Shown here: positions 52,884 through 62,442 of the stretch, in pieces
How the letters are laid out: each line of letters starts with the position of its first letter
How positions within the stretch are numbered: position 1 is the first letter of the stretch
Origin: Candidatus Obscuribacter sp.
GTDB lineage: Bacteria > Cyanobacteriota > Vampirovibrionia > Obscuribacterales > Obscuribacteraceae
Reading direction: 5' to 3'
Length of the DNA: 64,000 nucleotides
Assembly: GCA_021772095.1 (NCBI GenBank)
Contig: JADYXR010000139.1
Span: forward strand, 124,001-188,000
Notes under the pieces: generated by a model
Databases searched by the model: none
Told to the model about the DNA's origin: nothing
Seen by the model: only the letters and a program-made list of their open reading frames with translations
Program-made: the position numbers and the translations under genes

Positions 52884-53309
52884 TTAGACGAGTTGGATGA
52901 TCGCTAAAGGTGTATTGTCACCGGTGCGATTTCTGTATCTGATGATTCGGCAATAGCCGCCTGGTCTATCCGTGTAACGCGGAGCTACTTCGTCAACTAC
53001 TCTTTTGACCACATCGCGGTCGTAGATGCTGGCGCGAATTTGCCGGCGGAGGTGAACCGAGTTGGCAACTTTTTTGGCGGCTTCTGCGTCGCCATTTTTT
53101 GCTTTCTCAGCCAAACCACTGTAGTCGGCGATGTGAGCATATTTGCCTTTGGTGATTAATCGCTCGACGTATGGACGAAGGGCTTTAGCCTTGGCCATTG
53201 TCGTGATGATTTCATCGTGGCGAAGCAGTTCTGTAGCCAATGCTCTTAGAAGAGCTTTGCGTTGATCTGCTGGTTTTGACAATAAGTGACGTGCATTCTG
53301 GTGACGCAT
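52884..53309 (-). CDS. rplQ: Ribosomal protein L17
   Basis: A 141-residue large-subunit protein: MRHQNARHLLSKPADQRKALLRALATEL, then ALRPYVERLITKGK and the closing RYTDRPGGYCRIIRYRNRTGD. About 20 residues longer than the shortest members, as in many phyla. Last gene of the alpha operon, 50 bp after rpoA. Confidence 0.98.
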   Translation of the reverse strand: MRHQNARHLLSKPADQRKALLRALATELLRHDEIITTMAKAKALRPYVERLITKGKYAHIADYSGLAEKAKNGDAEAAKKVANSVHLRRQIRASIYDRDVVKRVVDEVAPRYTDRPGGYCRIIRYRNRTGDNTPLAIIQLV

Positions 53310-53359
53310 GACTCGTTTCCTTCTTTTGTGGCATCCTCACGGATGTCGTCCGGGTGCGG

Positions 53360-54454
53360 TTATTTATCTTTTGGAGTATCGGCGAGGGTCAAACCGAATT
53401 GACGCAATCTTTCGATTACTTCGTCGGCTGATTTCTTACCGAAGTTTTTGATGTTCATCAAATCGTCGTAGGTGAGCTTGAGCAGCTCGCCCAGCGAGTT
53501 GATGTTGGCGCGCTTCAAGCAGTTGTAGGCGCGAACTGAGAGTTCCAATTCTTCGATCGAGATCGATGAATGTTTGCCTTCGGTTTGTTGAGGTTGCGTC
53601 GTGGTCGGCACCATCGGCTTGCCCGAGAGCTCGGCGATAGGAACCAAATGCTCGATTACTTGGCGCGCTGCTTGCGAGATTGCTTCGGTTGCATCGATTG
53701 CGCCATTGGACCAGAGTTCGATTGTGAGCTTGTCGTAGTTAGTCGATTCGCCAACACGAGTAGGTTCAACAATATAAGAGACTTTGCGAACAGGCATGTA
53801 AACAGCATCGATCGGAAGAACGTCGATGGCTTGTTTGTAATGGCTGTGAGCGTCGGCTGGAACATATCCACGACCACGTTCTACCGTGACTTCAGCGCGC
53901 ACTCTGCCGCCTTCGGCGAGGGTGCAAATTTGCCAGTCAGGGTTGATTATGGTGGCATCGGCTGGGCAGAAGATATCGCGGCCGGTGACAGGACCTGGAC
54001 GCTCGACATCGAGGTGCAGATATTGTGGATCGGCGGAGAAGGTCTTCACGACCAGGCCTTTGAGGTTGAGCATGATATCGATTACGTCTTCGACGACACC
54101 AGGGACGGTGGTGAATTCGTGAGTGATACCATCAATTCGTACTGCAGTGACCGCGGAACCTTCGATGTGTGAAAGCAGAACTCTTCTCAGTGCGTTACCA
54201 AGAGTCGTTCCATAACCTCTATCTAGTGGCTCGATCACGAACTTTCCATATATGGAACCATCAGCATGGGTTTTGTTTTCCAGGCATTTGATTTTAATTG
54301 GCTCTCTCGGGCTGCTTTCCGGTACAAGACCGTAATCCATGCCGGAGTTACCCATGCCGCCTGCCATACCGCTCATCCCCATTCCGGATGAAGACGACGA
54401 TGGCACGCCACCCAAGGTTTGATTCATATAGAGTCGATTGAAGTCGTTATTCAC
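53360..54454 (-). CDS. rpoA: RNA polymerase alpha subunit with N-terminal extension
   Basis: A 364-residue subunit. The alpha-NTD (dimerisation and assembly; GKFVIEPLDRGYGTTLGNALRR, VEDVIDIMLNLKGL) starts only at residue ~50. The alpha-CTD (ELELSVRAYNCLKRANI, IKNFGKKSADEVIERL) closes the protein. The first ~45 residues are Met/Gly/Ser-rich (SSSSSGMGMSGMAGGMG) and are not in other alpha subunits I know. GTG 54454 has GGAAGAG upstream. An ATG at 54427 would only shorten the extension by nine residues, so most of it is translated in either case. Confidence 0.96.
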   Translation of the reverse strand: MNNDFNRLYMNQTLGGVPSSSSSGMGMSGMAGGMGNSGMDYGLVPESSPREPIKIKCLENKTHADGSIYGKFVIEPLDRGYGTTLGNALRRVLLSHIEGSAVTAVRIDGITHEFTTVPGVVEDVIDIMLNLKGLVVKTFSADPQYLHLDVERPGPVTGRDIFCPADATIINPDWQICTLAEGGRVRAEVTVERGRGYVPADAHSHYKQAIDVLPIDAVYMPVRKVSYIVEPTRVGESTNYDKLTIELWSNGAIDATEAISQAARQVIEHLVPIAELSGKPMVPTTTQPQQTEGKHSSISIEELELSVRAYNCLKRANINSLGELLKLTYDDLMNIKNFGKKSADEVIERLRQFGLTLADTPKDK

Positions 54455-54530
54455 GTTTTTACTCTTCCCAGTTGCTGCCTACCCTAAGAAACGCTCAGGG
54501 GCGGCTTCACGCCGCCCTCGGTTTCAAGCA

Positions 54531-55157
54531 CTATTTTCTTGAATAGTATTCAACGATTAGTGCTTCTTTGATCGTGCCATCGAGGTCTTCTCTGGCTGGC
54601 GGATTGATGAATGAAGTCTTTAAATTATCGAGGTCTGCAAAAATCCATTGTGGAGCAATTGGAGCTGGATTCGCTTCGATGATGCTCTTAACCAGGGCTT
54701 TGCTCTTTTCCATCACGGAGACGACTTGACCTGCTTTCAAGCGATAAGAAGGCGTATAGACTTTGGTACCATCCACGGTGAAGTGACCGTGAGCGATAAG
54801 TTGTCTGCCTTGTGCTCTTGAAGGCACCATGCCGCTTCTATAAACGAGGTTATCCAATCTGGCTTCGCAAAGTTGAAGAACTTTCAAACCGGTTGGAACT
54901 TTCTTTTGAGCTGCTGCGGTTTTGTAATATGCCGAGAACTGCTTTTCGAGAAGTCCGTACGTGCGACGTACTTTTTGTTTTTCTCTCAACTGCAGAGCAT
55001 ATTCAGAATGCTTTTTGCGCGCTTGTCCGTGTTGACCGGGACCATAGCGACGGCGCTCGATGGCGCATTTAGTGGTATAGCAGCGGCTGCCTTTCAAGAA
55101 GAGCTTTGAGCCTTCGTTGCGGCAGAGTTTGCAAACAGGGTCCGTATATCTAGCCAA
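54531..55157 (-). CDS. rpsD: Ribosomal protein S4 (zinc type)
   Basis: A 208-residue primary 16S rRNA-binding protein. The N-terminus retains the zinc cluster C-K-L-C...C-Y-T-T-K-C. The S4 RNA-binding domain is near 95-160 (RLDNLVYRSGMVPSRAQGRQLIAHGHFTV). Normal length, in the alpha operon between rpsK and rpoA. Confidence 0.98.
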   Translation of the reverse strand: MARYTDPVCKLCRNEGSKLFLKGSRCYTTKCAIERRRYGPGQHGQARKKHSEYALQLREKQKVRRTYGLLEKQFSAYYKTAAAQKKVPTGLKVLQLCEARLDNLVYRSGMVPSRAQGRQLIAHGHFTVDGTKVYTPSYRLKAGQVVSVMEKSKALVKSIIEANPAPIAPQWIFADLDNLKTSFINPPAREDLDGTIKEALIVEYYSRK

Positions 55158-55253
55158 CGTTCGATCTCCTAGTCGTTTTATGTGTTGATATCCAATTGCC
55201 GCGGAATCAAACTCAAGTAGCCGGGGTTAACAATGAACCGGCTTTATCAAAAA

Positions 55254-55649
55254 TTAGACGCGTCTGCGTTTTGGTGGACGGCATCCGTTGTGTGGAATCG
55301 GTGTGACGTCTTTGATCAAAGTGATTTCCAGTCCAGCCGCTTGCAGAGCGCGGATTGCAGTCTCGCGTCCGGCGCCGGGGCCTTTGACGAGTACTTCAAC
55401 CTGGCGCATGCCCTGGTCCATAGAGCGGCGAGCGACCGTGTCAGCTGCTTGTTGAGCGGCGAACGGCGTGCCTTTCTTGGCGCCTTTAAAACCGACTGTA
55501 CCGGCAGAAGCCCAGGCTATAACCTGACCTTGCGGATCGGTAGACGAAATAATGGTGTTATTGAAGGTGCTCTGAATGTGCACGATACCTTGCAATACAT
55601 ACCGTTTCTCTTTCTTTTTGCCTCTGGCTTTAGGAGCTTTAGCTGCCAT
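55254..55649 (-). CDS. rpsK: Ribosomal protein S11
   Basis: A 131-residue small-subunit protein: [51 protein letters not shown] and the end [18 protein letters not shown]. Preceded by an unusually long 234-bp space from rpsM (55650-55883) in which I see no gene. Confidence 0.98.
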   Translation of the reverse strand: MAAKAPKARGKKKEKRYVLQGIVHIQSTFNNTIISSTDPQGQVIAWASAGTVGFKGAKKGTPFAAQQAADTVARRSMDQGMRQVEVLVKGPGAGRETAIRALQAAGLEITLIKDVTPIPHNGCRPPKRRRV

Positions 55650-55883
55650 GGTTGTCTCTTCTTCTCGTGTGTGTGAAATCCGTCTAATCGTGACGGGAAC
55701 CAGTTCTATATCTTTTGGATCTTAAGATGTATTGTCAGTAAATAAGTGAAATTTCTCTCGAATATTACTGAAATGGGGCTTTTCGTTAAGCGTTTTGGAA
55801 AATCCTTGCGCTTTACTTCAGCCTGTCATCTTGTCAAGCAATGCGCGGATGCTTACGCAACGCGCATGACTTGAGGTTGACCA

Positions 55884-56270
55884 CTACTTGCTTGCGATTT
55901 TCTTGTTCGCGATAGTGGCGCGTTTACGACCGCGTCGCGTACGAGCGTTCGTTTTAGTTCGCTGTCCGCGAGTAGGCAAGCCTCTTCTGTGGCGTTGTCC
56001 ACGGTAGCAGTTGATTTCGATCAGTCTCTTGACGTTGAGACCTTCAACGCGGCGCAAATCACCTTCGATTTGGTAAAGTCCGCTCTTTTCGACTTCCTCA
56101 CGAATTTTTGACGCTTCGTCTTCAGTGAGTTCATGAACTCGCTTAGCTTCCGGTATATCCAGCTTCTTGCAAATATTTTTGCCAGAAGTACGGCCGAGAC
56201 CGTGGATGTACGTCAGCGCAATGTGAACGCGTTTATTCTTGGGTAAGTCAACACCGGCTATACGGGCCAT
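55884..56270 (-). CDS. rpsM: Ribosomal protein S13
   Basis: A 128-residue small-subunit protein: [26 protein letters not shown] start, IYGIG-like [36 protein letters not shown]. It forms the head bridge to the large subunit. It lies 79 bp after rpmJ. Confidence 0.98.
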   Translation of the reverse strand: MARIAGVDLPKNKRVHIALTYIHGLGRTSGKNICKKLDIPEAKRVHELTEDEASKIREEVEKSGLYQIEGDLRRVEGLNVKRLIEINCYRGQRHRRGLPTRGQRTKTNARTRRGRKRATIANKKIASK

Positions 56271-56349
56271 GAATCCTCCAATTCAATCGCCTTGTTTTCG
56301 AAAAATACTTAACGAGACAAGGCTTAACGCTTTAAGCGTTTACTTCAAT

Positions 56350-56463
56350 CTATCCCTGACGTTGTTTGTGCTTCGGATTTTCGCAAATGACGGCAACACG
56401 GCGTTTCCGACGGATTACCTTGCATTTTTCGCACATTTTTTTAACTGATGCTCTTACTTTCAT
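56350..56463 (-). CDS. rpmJ: Ribosomal protein L36
   Basis: A 37-residue protein between infA and rps[16 protein letters not shown], then [13 protein letters not shown]. It has the usual zinc ligands C-x-x-C, C and H. Short enough to be missed by length cut-offs. Its position in the operon is the expected one. Confidence 0.97.
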   Translation of the reverse strand: MKVRASVKKMCEKCKVIRRKRRVAVICENPKHKQRQG

Positions 56464-56597
56464 TTGATTACGGCACCGGAGCGCCTCTCCTCAAAGTGTT
56501 TCCTAAGCCTTTTACTTTGAACACGCAAAAACCGCCATCAGCCTGCTTTCATAGTGAAATGCAAACCGACACAGCCTGCGGAATGACTAATTGTACA

Positions 56598-56819
56598 TTA
56601 CTCTCTGATTCTGTACGTGATGCGTCCGCGAGTCAGATCATATGATGAGAGCTCAACTCGTACGCGATCGCCCGGAAGAATCTTGATGAAGTTTTTGCGG
56701 ATCTTGCCCGAAATGTGGGCCAAGACCTTGTGACCGTTATCGAGTTCTACCCGAAACATGGCATTGGGCAAGGATTCCTTGATGATCCCTTCAAATTCAA
56801 TTACGCCTTGCTTGACCAC
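56598..56819 (-). CDS. infA: Translation initiation factor IF-1
   Basis: A 73-residue OB-fold factor: [56 protein letters not shown] blocks. GTG 56819 is the start, with GAGGA five bases upstream. Its first 19 bases overlap the end of map, implying coupling. Confidence 0.97.
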   Translation of the reverse strand: MVKQGVIEFEGIIKESLPNAMFRVELDNGHKVLAHISGKIRKNFIKILPGDRVRVELSSYDLTRGRITYRIRE

Positions 56820-57658
56820 ACAAAATCCTCGTTCGGACGCTTAGTAAGTATCTCTGGCTCGCCTTCCGTGATCAAAATTGAGTGTTCAAAATGTGCAGAA
56901 GGTTTGTAATCTTGCGTTACAACTGTCCACCCGTCTTTCTTGGTGCGCACTTTTTCGCCGCCCAGATTGAACATGGGTTCGATCGCTATAACCATACCAG
57001 GTTTCAAGGTTGTCTTTCCACCGGCAGGAGTTCTGTAGTTGAATATGAACGGTTCTTCGTGCAGGATGTAGCCGATGCCGTGGCCCCCGTATTCACGCAC
57101 GATTCCGTATTGTCCATCCAGTCCGACATCTTCGATGGCGCCGCCGATATCGTTAAGACAAGCGCCCGGAACGCACTTGCGGATGCCCGCGTAGAGCGCC
57201 TCTCTGGTCGCGTCCATCAATTTGTTTAAACCACTGGAGCAGTTGCCAACAGGGACCGTCACTGCAGTGTCTGCAATCAAATCCAGCTTCAGGCCTTTGT
57301 CTCCGTTATTGCGCCCCACCTTTTTTCGCTCTTCAACTTCTTCAGGCGAAGCATCGCGCTGAAAAGTCACACCGATGTCGAGGCTGATTACGTCCCCGTC
57401 TTTGACGATTCTGTCCTTTCGCGGAATACCGTGAACTACTTCTTCATTTACGGAAATACAAACCGTAGCCGGAAAGTTGCGATACCCCTTAAATGTTGGA
57501 ATAGCGCCGGCGGCGCGGATTTCTTTCTCAGCCATTGCGTCTAATTCCCAGGTGCTGATACCGGGCTTGGCATTTTTTTCCAGCATCTCGAGAACGCGAC
57601 CAGCCAGCTGACCGGCTTTGCGAATGAGCACGAAATCTTCAGTTTTGGTGACAATCAT
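56801..57658 (-). CDS. map: Methionine aminopeptidase, type I
   Basis: A 285-residue metallopeptidase that removes the initiator Met. It has [28 protein letters not shown], metal ligands in SLDIGV and LIADTAV, H in YGGHGIG, and E residues in AIEPMF and EHSILI. Between the two Asp ligands is a ~24-residue charged insertion ([13 protein letters not shown] region). Usual place between adk and infA. Confidence 0.96.
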   Translation of the reverse strand: MIVTKTEDFVLIRKAGQLAGRVLEMLEKNAKPGISTWELDAMAEKEIRAAGAIPTFKGYRNFPATVCISVNEEVVHGIPRKDRIVKDGDVISLDIGVTFQRDASPEEVEERKKVGRNNGDKGLKLDLIADTAVTVPVGNCSSGLNKLMDATREALYAGIRKCVPGACLNDIGGAIEDVGLDGQYGIVREYGGHGIGYILHEEPFIFNYRTPAGGKTTLKPGMVIAIEPMFNLGGEKVRTKKDGWTVVTQDYKPSAHFEHSILITEGEPEILTKRPNEDFVWSSKA

Positions 57659-57770
57659 CGGATAACCTGAACGAAATTACAGGGACGATATCAATGATAC
57701 CCGGTCTGACCCTGAGTGTGCCCTTCAAGAATTTCAAGACTGAAACAATTTCACTGGATGATCAAACGAT

Positions 57771-58427
57771 CTAGGCGGTGACTTGCAGCGCTTTGACAAG
57801 GTTGTTGAAAACTTCGTCCGCTTCGCCTTCGCCGTTGACGGTTTTGACCAGACCCTGGTCGCCGTAATATTTGATCAGTGGCTCGGTCTGCTCAGCGTAA
57901 GTTTGCAAACGTTGCTTAACGACTTCCGGCTTGTCATCGGAGCGATGAGAAAGTTCGGTCTGGCATTTATCGCAAACGCCTTCCTTTTGAGAAGGAAAAT
58001 ATTTGATGTGATAAACGGCGTTGCACTCTTTGTTAGGGCAAACGCGGCGGCCGGTGATTCTATCGACGAGCAAATCATCGGACGTCTGCAAATTGATAAC
58101 TACCGTAAGTTTTTTGCTGAGCTCGGTGAGCAATGTCGAAAGGCTCTCGGCTTGCGGCAAGTTGCGCGGGAAGCCATCGAGAATGAAGCCCTTGTCCATT
58201 TCTTTTTTGGACAAAAACTCTTTGAACATTTTGATCAGAACATCATCGGTAACCAGAAGACCCTTATCCATAAAGGATTTCGCTTCGATTCCCGCTTTCG
58301 TTCCCTGCTTGACTGCTTCGCGCAACATGTCGCCCGAGGAAAGATGAGGCAGCGAAAGTTTTTCTGCTAGCTTTTTGCACTGTGTGCCTTTGCCGGCTCC
58401 AGGCGCGCCTAGAAACAGAATTTGCAT
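57771..58427 (-). CDS. adk: Adenylate kinase, zinc-lid type
   Basis: A 218-residue kinase interconverting ATP+AMP and 2 ADP. It has the P-loop GAPGAGKGTQCKKLA, SSGDMLREAV, FILDGFPRNLPQAESL and the lid DRITGRRVC. The lid holds four Cys (first pair spaced C-x4-C, then C-x-x-C), a zinc-binding style with slightly unusual spacing. It lies between secY and map. Confidence 0.97.
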   Translation of the reverse strand: MQILFLGAPGAGKGTQCKKLAEKLSLPHLSSGDMLREAVKQGTKAGIEAKSFMDKGLLVTDDVLIKMFKEFLSKKEMDKGFILDGFPRNLPQAESLSTLLTELSKKLTVVINLQTSDDLLVDRITGRRVCPNKECNAVYHIKYFPSQKEGVCDKCQTELSHRSDDKPEVVKQRLQTYAEQTEPLIKYYGDQGLVKTVNGEGEADEVFNNLVKALQVTA

Positions 58428-58525
58428 TGTCTTTTGACTCCTTGGATTAGATCCAATTGGTTAATTCACTCAGGTTATTAGAACGCCTAACAAGGCAACA
58501 ACTGCCGTTGACTGACGTTGGAAAC

Positions 58526-59986
58526 TCAGGCCTTGCCCTCGTTGGGCTTGCGGAAAATGCCTCGTGCTTGATAACGGGCCGATAGCGCGTGTGTCTTAAT
58601 TTGTTTCTGTGTGTCGATTGCCACACCGACAAGGATGATTAGTGATGTACTGCCCAAGCCTTGCAGCGTAGTTACTTGCGTAAATTGTTCTGCGTGAATC
58701 GGCAAGATGGCGATGATGCCGATGCAACTGGCACCGATGAAAACCAGCCTGCTCAGCGTGTCTTCAAGAAACTCAGCAGTGGGACGGCCGGGACGAACGC
58801 CTTGAATGGCGCGACCCTGTCTGCGTAAATTCTCCGCCATGTCTCGCGGTTGCAGGATGATCGAGGCATAGAAATACGCAAAGAATAGAATGAGCGCGAA
58901 GTAAACCAGTGAGTGCTCCCAGCGGTAATAGACAAACATATTGCCTACTTCAGTGGAGATAAACGTCCAGACACTTTGCACGGTCGGCACTTGCGACATG
59001 GACCTGATGCCTTCACCAAGAACGGGAATGCTGGTCAACAATTCATAGACAGCCTGACCTGGATCTTTGCCTTTGCCCTGGCTGGCGAACTGCATAACTG
59101 TAGTCGGGAACATCAAAAGCGAGGACGCAAAGATGATCGCCATAACGCCGGAAGGGTTGATCGGCAGATAGAGATAGTCGTCTGGTGCCGCCACCTGGAA
59201 GACTTGCCTGCCGACATTACGCCTGGCACCCAGTACCATGATTTTGCGAACGCCCTGTTGCAAACAGACGATTAAAGCGGCAAGAACAAGCAGGGTCAAG
59301 ACTAAAGCGGCGACGCCCCAAACCGGAGTCTGTCCGGTTTGTACCGAGTCGTAAGTGTTGTGCACCATAGAGGGCAAGCGCGCGACGATACCAAGGAAGA
59401 TAAGTAGTGAGGCACCATTGCCGACACCACGTTCCGTTATCACTTCGCCTATCCACATAATGAAAATTGCAGACGCGGTCATAATGATTGCAGACGTTAT
59501 AACGAAGAGCGGGCCTGGGGTTATGACAACCGGCGGCGCTTGAATCTTCATCAGTACGTTAGACAACATCACCGATTGTAGTATCGCGATAACGACGGTA
59601 AAACAGCGCGTATACTGCTGCAGTTTTTTTCGTCCCTGTTCGCCTTGATTCTTCTGCAGGTCCTCGAGCTGCGGTATTACCGCTGTCATGAGCTGCAAAA
59701 TAATCGACGCTGTGATGTATGGTCCGATACCCAGTGAGAAGATCGAAAGTTTATTCAGTGCACCACCGGTGAAAAGATCGACCATGCCGAGCAAGCTTTG
59801 AGCGTACTCGGGGTGCTTGAGGAAAGCGTGTGAATCGACGCCTGGAAGCGGAACGTGAACGCCGGCACGATAAAGAAAGATCATGGCCAGCGTGAAGAAG
59901 ATGCGCTCCTTCAGTCCAGCAGCACCAAGCATTTTGAATAAGTCTTCCGGTCCTCCGATTGGAGTTCCACGCTTTGGTTGATTCAC
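58526..59986 (-). CDS. secY: Preprotein translocase subunit SecY
   Basis: A 486-residue protein with ten membrane segments forming the Sec channel. It has YRAGVHVPLPGVD near the start, LGIGPYITASIILQLMTAVIPQLE, the cytosolic loop RRNVGRQVF and LINPSGVMAIIFASSLL-type blocks; the C-terminus is AGRY-like SARYQARGI. About 50 residues longer than E. coli SecY. A 213-bp space with a hairpin separates it from rplO. Confidence 0.97.
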   Translation of the reverse strand: MNQPKRGTPIGGPEDLFKMLGAAGLKERIFFTLAMIFLYRAGVHVPLPGVDSHAFLKHPEYAQSLLGMVDLFTGGALNKLSIFSLGIGPYITASIILQLMTAVIPQLEDLQKNQGEQGRKKLQQYTRCFTVVIAILQSVMLSNVLMKIQAPPVVITPGPLFVITSAIIMTASAIFIMWIGEVITERGVGNGASLLIFLGIVARLPSMVHNTYDSVQTGQTPVWGVAALVLTLLVLAALIVCLQQGVRKIMVLGARRNVGRQVFQVAAPDDYLYLPINPSGVMAIIFASSLLMFPTTVMQFASQGKGKDPGQAVYELLTSIPVLGEGIRSMSQVPTVQSVWTFISTEVGNMFVYYRWEHSLVYFALILFFAYFYASIILQPRDMAENLRRQGRAIQGVRPGRPTAEFLEDTLSRLVFIGASCIGIIAILPIHAEQFTQVTTLQGLGSTSLIILVGVAIDTQKQIKTHALSARYQARGIFRKPNEGKA

Positions 59987-60118
59987 CCTATCCTCCCGGT
60001 CTACTCTGTCGCTTCACGATTTTTTTGCTCATCGCTTGGCAGCGACTTCGTTTTACATGGGCTTCGAATCGTTCTGTCGCGACTGTAATTTAGTGCAGCA
60101 GCGACTCTTCCAAAACGG

Positions 60119-60165
60119 AAAATGCCCGACAAGCGTCCATCATATTAGACAGAGTGGGGCATTTT
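60119..60165 (-). terminator. Long-loop hairpin between rplO and secY
   Basis: AAAATGCCC at 60119-60127 pairs with GGGCATTTT at 60157-60165, a 9-bp stem with a ~29-base loop. It lies inside the operon, and a T-rich tract follows on the minus strand. It could be an attenuator, a processing site or a partial terminator upstream of secY. Confidence 0.45.
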
Positions 60166-60199
60166 ATCCTGAGCCAATGTTTGTTTAACTATCTAAAGA

Positions 60200-60874
60200 C
60201 TATTTTTCGGTGTCGTCAGATTTTTTTGCTTTAGGTTCTTTTGGTTCTTTAGCTTCTTTCGGTTCTTTAGGTTCCTTAGTCGCTTTTGGTGCCTTCGGTT
60301 CTTTAGGTTCTTTAGCTTCTTTTACTTCGCTGACTTCTTTATCTGCTTTTGGAGCTTGTTCTTTTGATTCAACTGATTTCTTTTGATCGACAAAACCGTG
60401 AGGTTTGCGTCCGCGAACTCTTGGTTCCAATTGAATCACTTCATACGATCCACCGGCCTGGCTGATCTTGTCGATCGCGCCCTGCGTGATGTGGTGCGCT
60501 CTGATCTTCAATGCAACTTTCAATTCGCCGGCGCCAAGAATACGAAGTGACTTCGATACTTGTCTCAAAATTCCGTGTTGAACCAAAGTTTCCGGATTGA
60601 TTTCAGTTCCGGCAGGAAGACTGTTGAGCGTGCCGAGGTTAATGGAAACCCATTTGCGACGCTTGACTTGAGGGAAGTTGTGAATTTTTGGAAGACGTCT
60701 GAACAAAGGTGTTTGTCCACCTTCAAAACCGAATCGTCTTGCTTCACCGGAACGCTGACCTTGACCGTTGTGACCACGAGTAGAAGTTTTACCGTGTCCG
60801 GACGAACGTCCGCGACCAACGATTTTCTTTCTATGCGTTGCGCCCTCTGGTGGAGCCAAATCTGTGAGTTTCAT
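60200..60874 (-). CDS. rplO: Ribosomal protein L15 with KEPKEPK tail
   Basis: A 224-residue protein. The core (1-~150) is typical: MKLTDLAPPEGATHRKKIVGRG, GKTSTRGHNGQGQRSGE and GFEGGQTPLFRRLPK. A ~70-residue Lys/Glu/Pro tail built from K-E-P-K/A-E-P units follows, absent from most L15. ATG 60874 is chosen because AAGGAG lies upstream and the family starts there; the frame extends a further 24 codons without support. Confidence 0.96.
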   Translation of the reverse strand: MKLTDLAPPEGATHRKKIVGRGRSSGHGKTSTRGHNGQGQRSGEARRFGFEGGQTPLFRRLPKIHNFPQVKRRKWVSINLGTLNSLPAGTEINPETLVQHGILRQVSKSLRILGAGELKVALKIRAHHITQGAIDKISQAGGSYEVIQLEPRVRGRKPHGFVDQKKSVESKEQAPKADKEVSEVKEAKEPKEPKAPKATKEPKEPKEAKEPKEPKAKKSDDTEK

Positions 60875-60964
60875 TTCTCGTATCTCCTTCGCCTTGCGCC
60901 GACCACTTTCCGTTATCGACTCGGCTATATTTGCGGCGAGCTTCAAATCGCTCGCCTACCAAAT

Positions 60965-61246
60965 TTATTTTGCTGCGCCAGCTTTTGTTTTTGCTTTTGA
61001 TCCAGCAGCAATTTCTGCAGCGCGCGATTCGCGCTGTTCGCGGCGGGTGACCTTGCCTGTCGGCGTGGTATCCGCTACTTCAACAATTTCTACGAGGTGA
61101 CCGACTTTGTCGAGCATCCCTTTAATAGTAGGAGAACTACGGCGGACAACCGAGCTTCCGAATTTACGGAGACCAAGCGCCTCGAGAACCTTTAATTGTC
61201 TTTCTTTCTTGCCGATTTTTCCGGCGGTCAAGGTGATCTTCAACAT
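60965..61246 (-). CDS. rpmD: Ribosomal protein L30 with C-terminal extension
   Basis: A 93-residue protein. The L30 core is MLKITLTAGKIGKKERQ, LEALGLRKFGSSVVR and MLDKVGHLVEI (about 60 residues). A basic Ala/Lys-rich tail of ~30 residues is extra. ATG 61246 has GGAG eight bases upstream; an upstream in-frame start is less likely. Confidence 0.95.
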   Translation of the reverse strand: MLKITLTAGKIGKKERQLKVLEALGLRKFGSSVVRRSSPTIKGMLDKVGHLVEIVEVADTTPTGKVTRREQRESRAAEIAAGSKAKTKAGAAK

Positions 61247-61309
61247 AGGACTAAACTCCAAACTATATTAGGTCCGTAAACAGCATCGCAGCCAATCGAG
61301 GCCGGATGC

Positions 61310-61924
61310 CTAGTTAAGCATTTGTTGAACTGTGATTCCGCGCAGTCTGGCTGACTGATCGAATGTTCTCAGTTCATGTAAACCATTGATGGTGGCACGT
61401 GCCACGTTAAGCGGTGAGCGCGATCCGAGTGATTTCGACAATACGTCGCCTACGCCTGCCAATTCCAAAACTGCGCGCGAGGCACCACCGGCGATGACGC
61501 CTGTACCCTTAGCGGCTGGTTTCATCAAAACGCGGCTAGCGCCTTGCTTGCCGATGATCTGGTGAGGAAGCGTAGCTCCGATCAGAGGAACGGTGATTAG
61601 CGATTTGCGCGCGTCAGCCACACCCTTTTGAATCGCCATGATTACTTCGGATGCTTTGCCGATACCGATACCGACTTGACCCTTGCCGTTGCCAACTGCG
61701 ACTACAGCACGGAAGCTCAGTTTCTTACCGCCTTTGACGACCTTGGTCACGCGTCTGACTTGAATGATTTTTTCTTCCCATTCAGACTGTTCGCGATCGC
61801 GTTTGTTGTCGTCCTGAGAACGATTCTTTTCGCGGCCTGATGTTCTGCGTCCACGCTTAGTACCATCGGCGTTTGTTTCTTCAGTAGCTGGTGCTGCTGC
61901 GGGACTTTTGTGATCTTTTTCCAT
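61310..61924 (-). CDS. rpsE: Ribosomal protein S5
   Basis: A 204-residue small-subunit protein. The double-stranded-RNA-binding part is [20 protein letters not shown], and the C-terminal domain includes [25 protein letters not shown] and [12 protein letters not shown]. The N-terminal ~45 residues are charged and Asn/Arg-rich, longer than usual. Confidence 0.98.
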   Translation of the reverse strand: MEKDHKSPAAAPATEETNADGTKRGRRTSGREKNRSQDDNKRDREQSEWEEKIIQVRRVTKVVKGGKKLSFRAVVAVGNGKGQVGIGIGKASEVIMAIQKGVADARKSLITVPLIGATLPHQIIGKQGASRVLMKPAAKGTGVIAGGASRAVLELAGVGDVLSKSLGSRSPLNVARATINGLHELRTFDQSARLRGITVQQMLN

Positions 61925-61962
61925 GTGGAAAATCCTCTTCCTCTATCTTCGTTGAGAACGTT

Positions 61963-62325
61963 CTAGAACTCTAAACCTGCTTCACGAGCGCCTTCGGCAA
62001 CTGCTGCCACACGTCCGTGATAAATGTATCCACCGCGATCGAATACGACGGATTTGTAGCCTTTTTCAATAGCGCGTTTGGCAATCAGCTCGCCAACGCT
62101 CTTGGCTGAATCTTTGTTCCATGGCTTGGCCACTTTCAATTCGGTATCGAGTGTGGAAGCGCAGACAATAGTTGTTGCTTTTGAATCATCTACGAGTTGA
62201 GCGTAAATGTGTTTGTTGGAGCGATAAACGCAAAGCCGCGGACGCTCAGCCTGACCCCAGAGTGAACGGCGAATCCGTTGGTGCCGTTTGACTCTCGTCG
62301 CTTTTCTATTTACCTGAGTAATCAT
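61963..62325 (-). CDS. rplR: Ribosomal protein L18
   Basis: A 120-residue 5S rRNA-binding protein: [35 protein letters not shown] and the end [24 protein letters not shown]. Normal length and place in the spc operon. Confidence 0.98.
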   Translation of the reverse strand: MITQVNRKATRVKRHQRIRRSLWGQAERPRLCVYRSNKHIYAQLVDDSKATTIVCASTLDTELKVAKPWNKDSAKSVGELIAKRAIEKGYKSVVFDRGGYIYHGRVAAVAEGAREAGLEF

Positions 62326-62442
62326 TGCCTTAATTCCTTCAAACTCGTTTGTAGTCCGTTCCGTTCGCTCGGTTCCCTCGACTCACTCCACTTATCAAAT
62401 TCGACTTATGATGCTGAGCAGCTCGAGAAAAGATCTAATCGT

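Noticed and set aside
52482..52887. Three short frames in the rplQ-truA gap
   Set aside because: They overlap one another, lack RBS and show no family features; one runs through the rplQ terminator.
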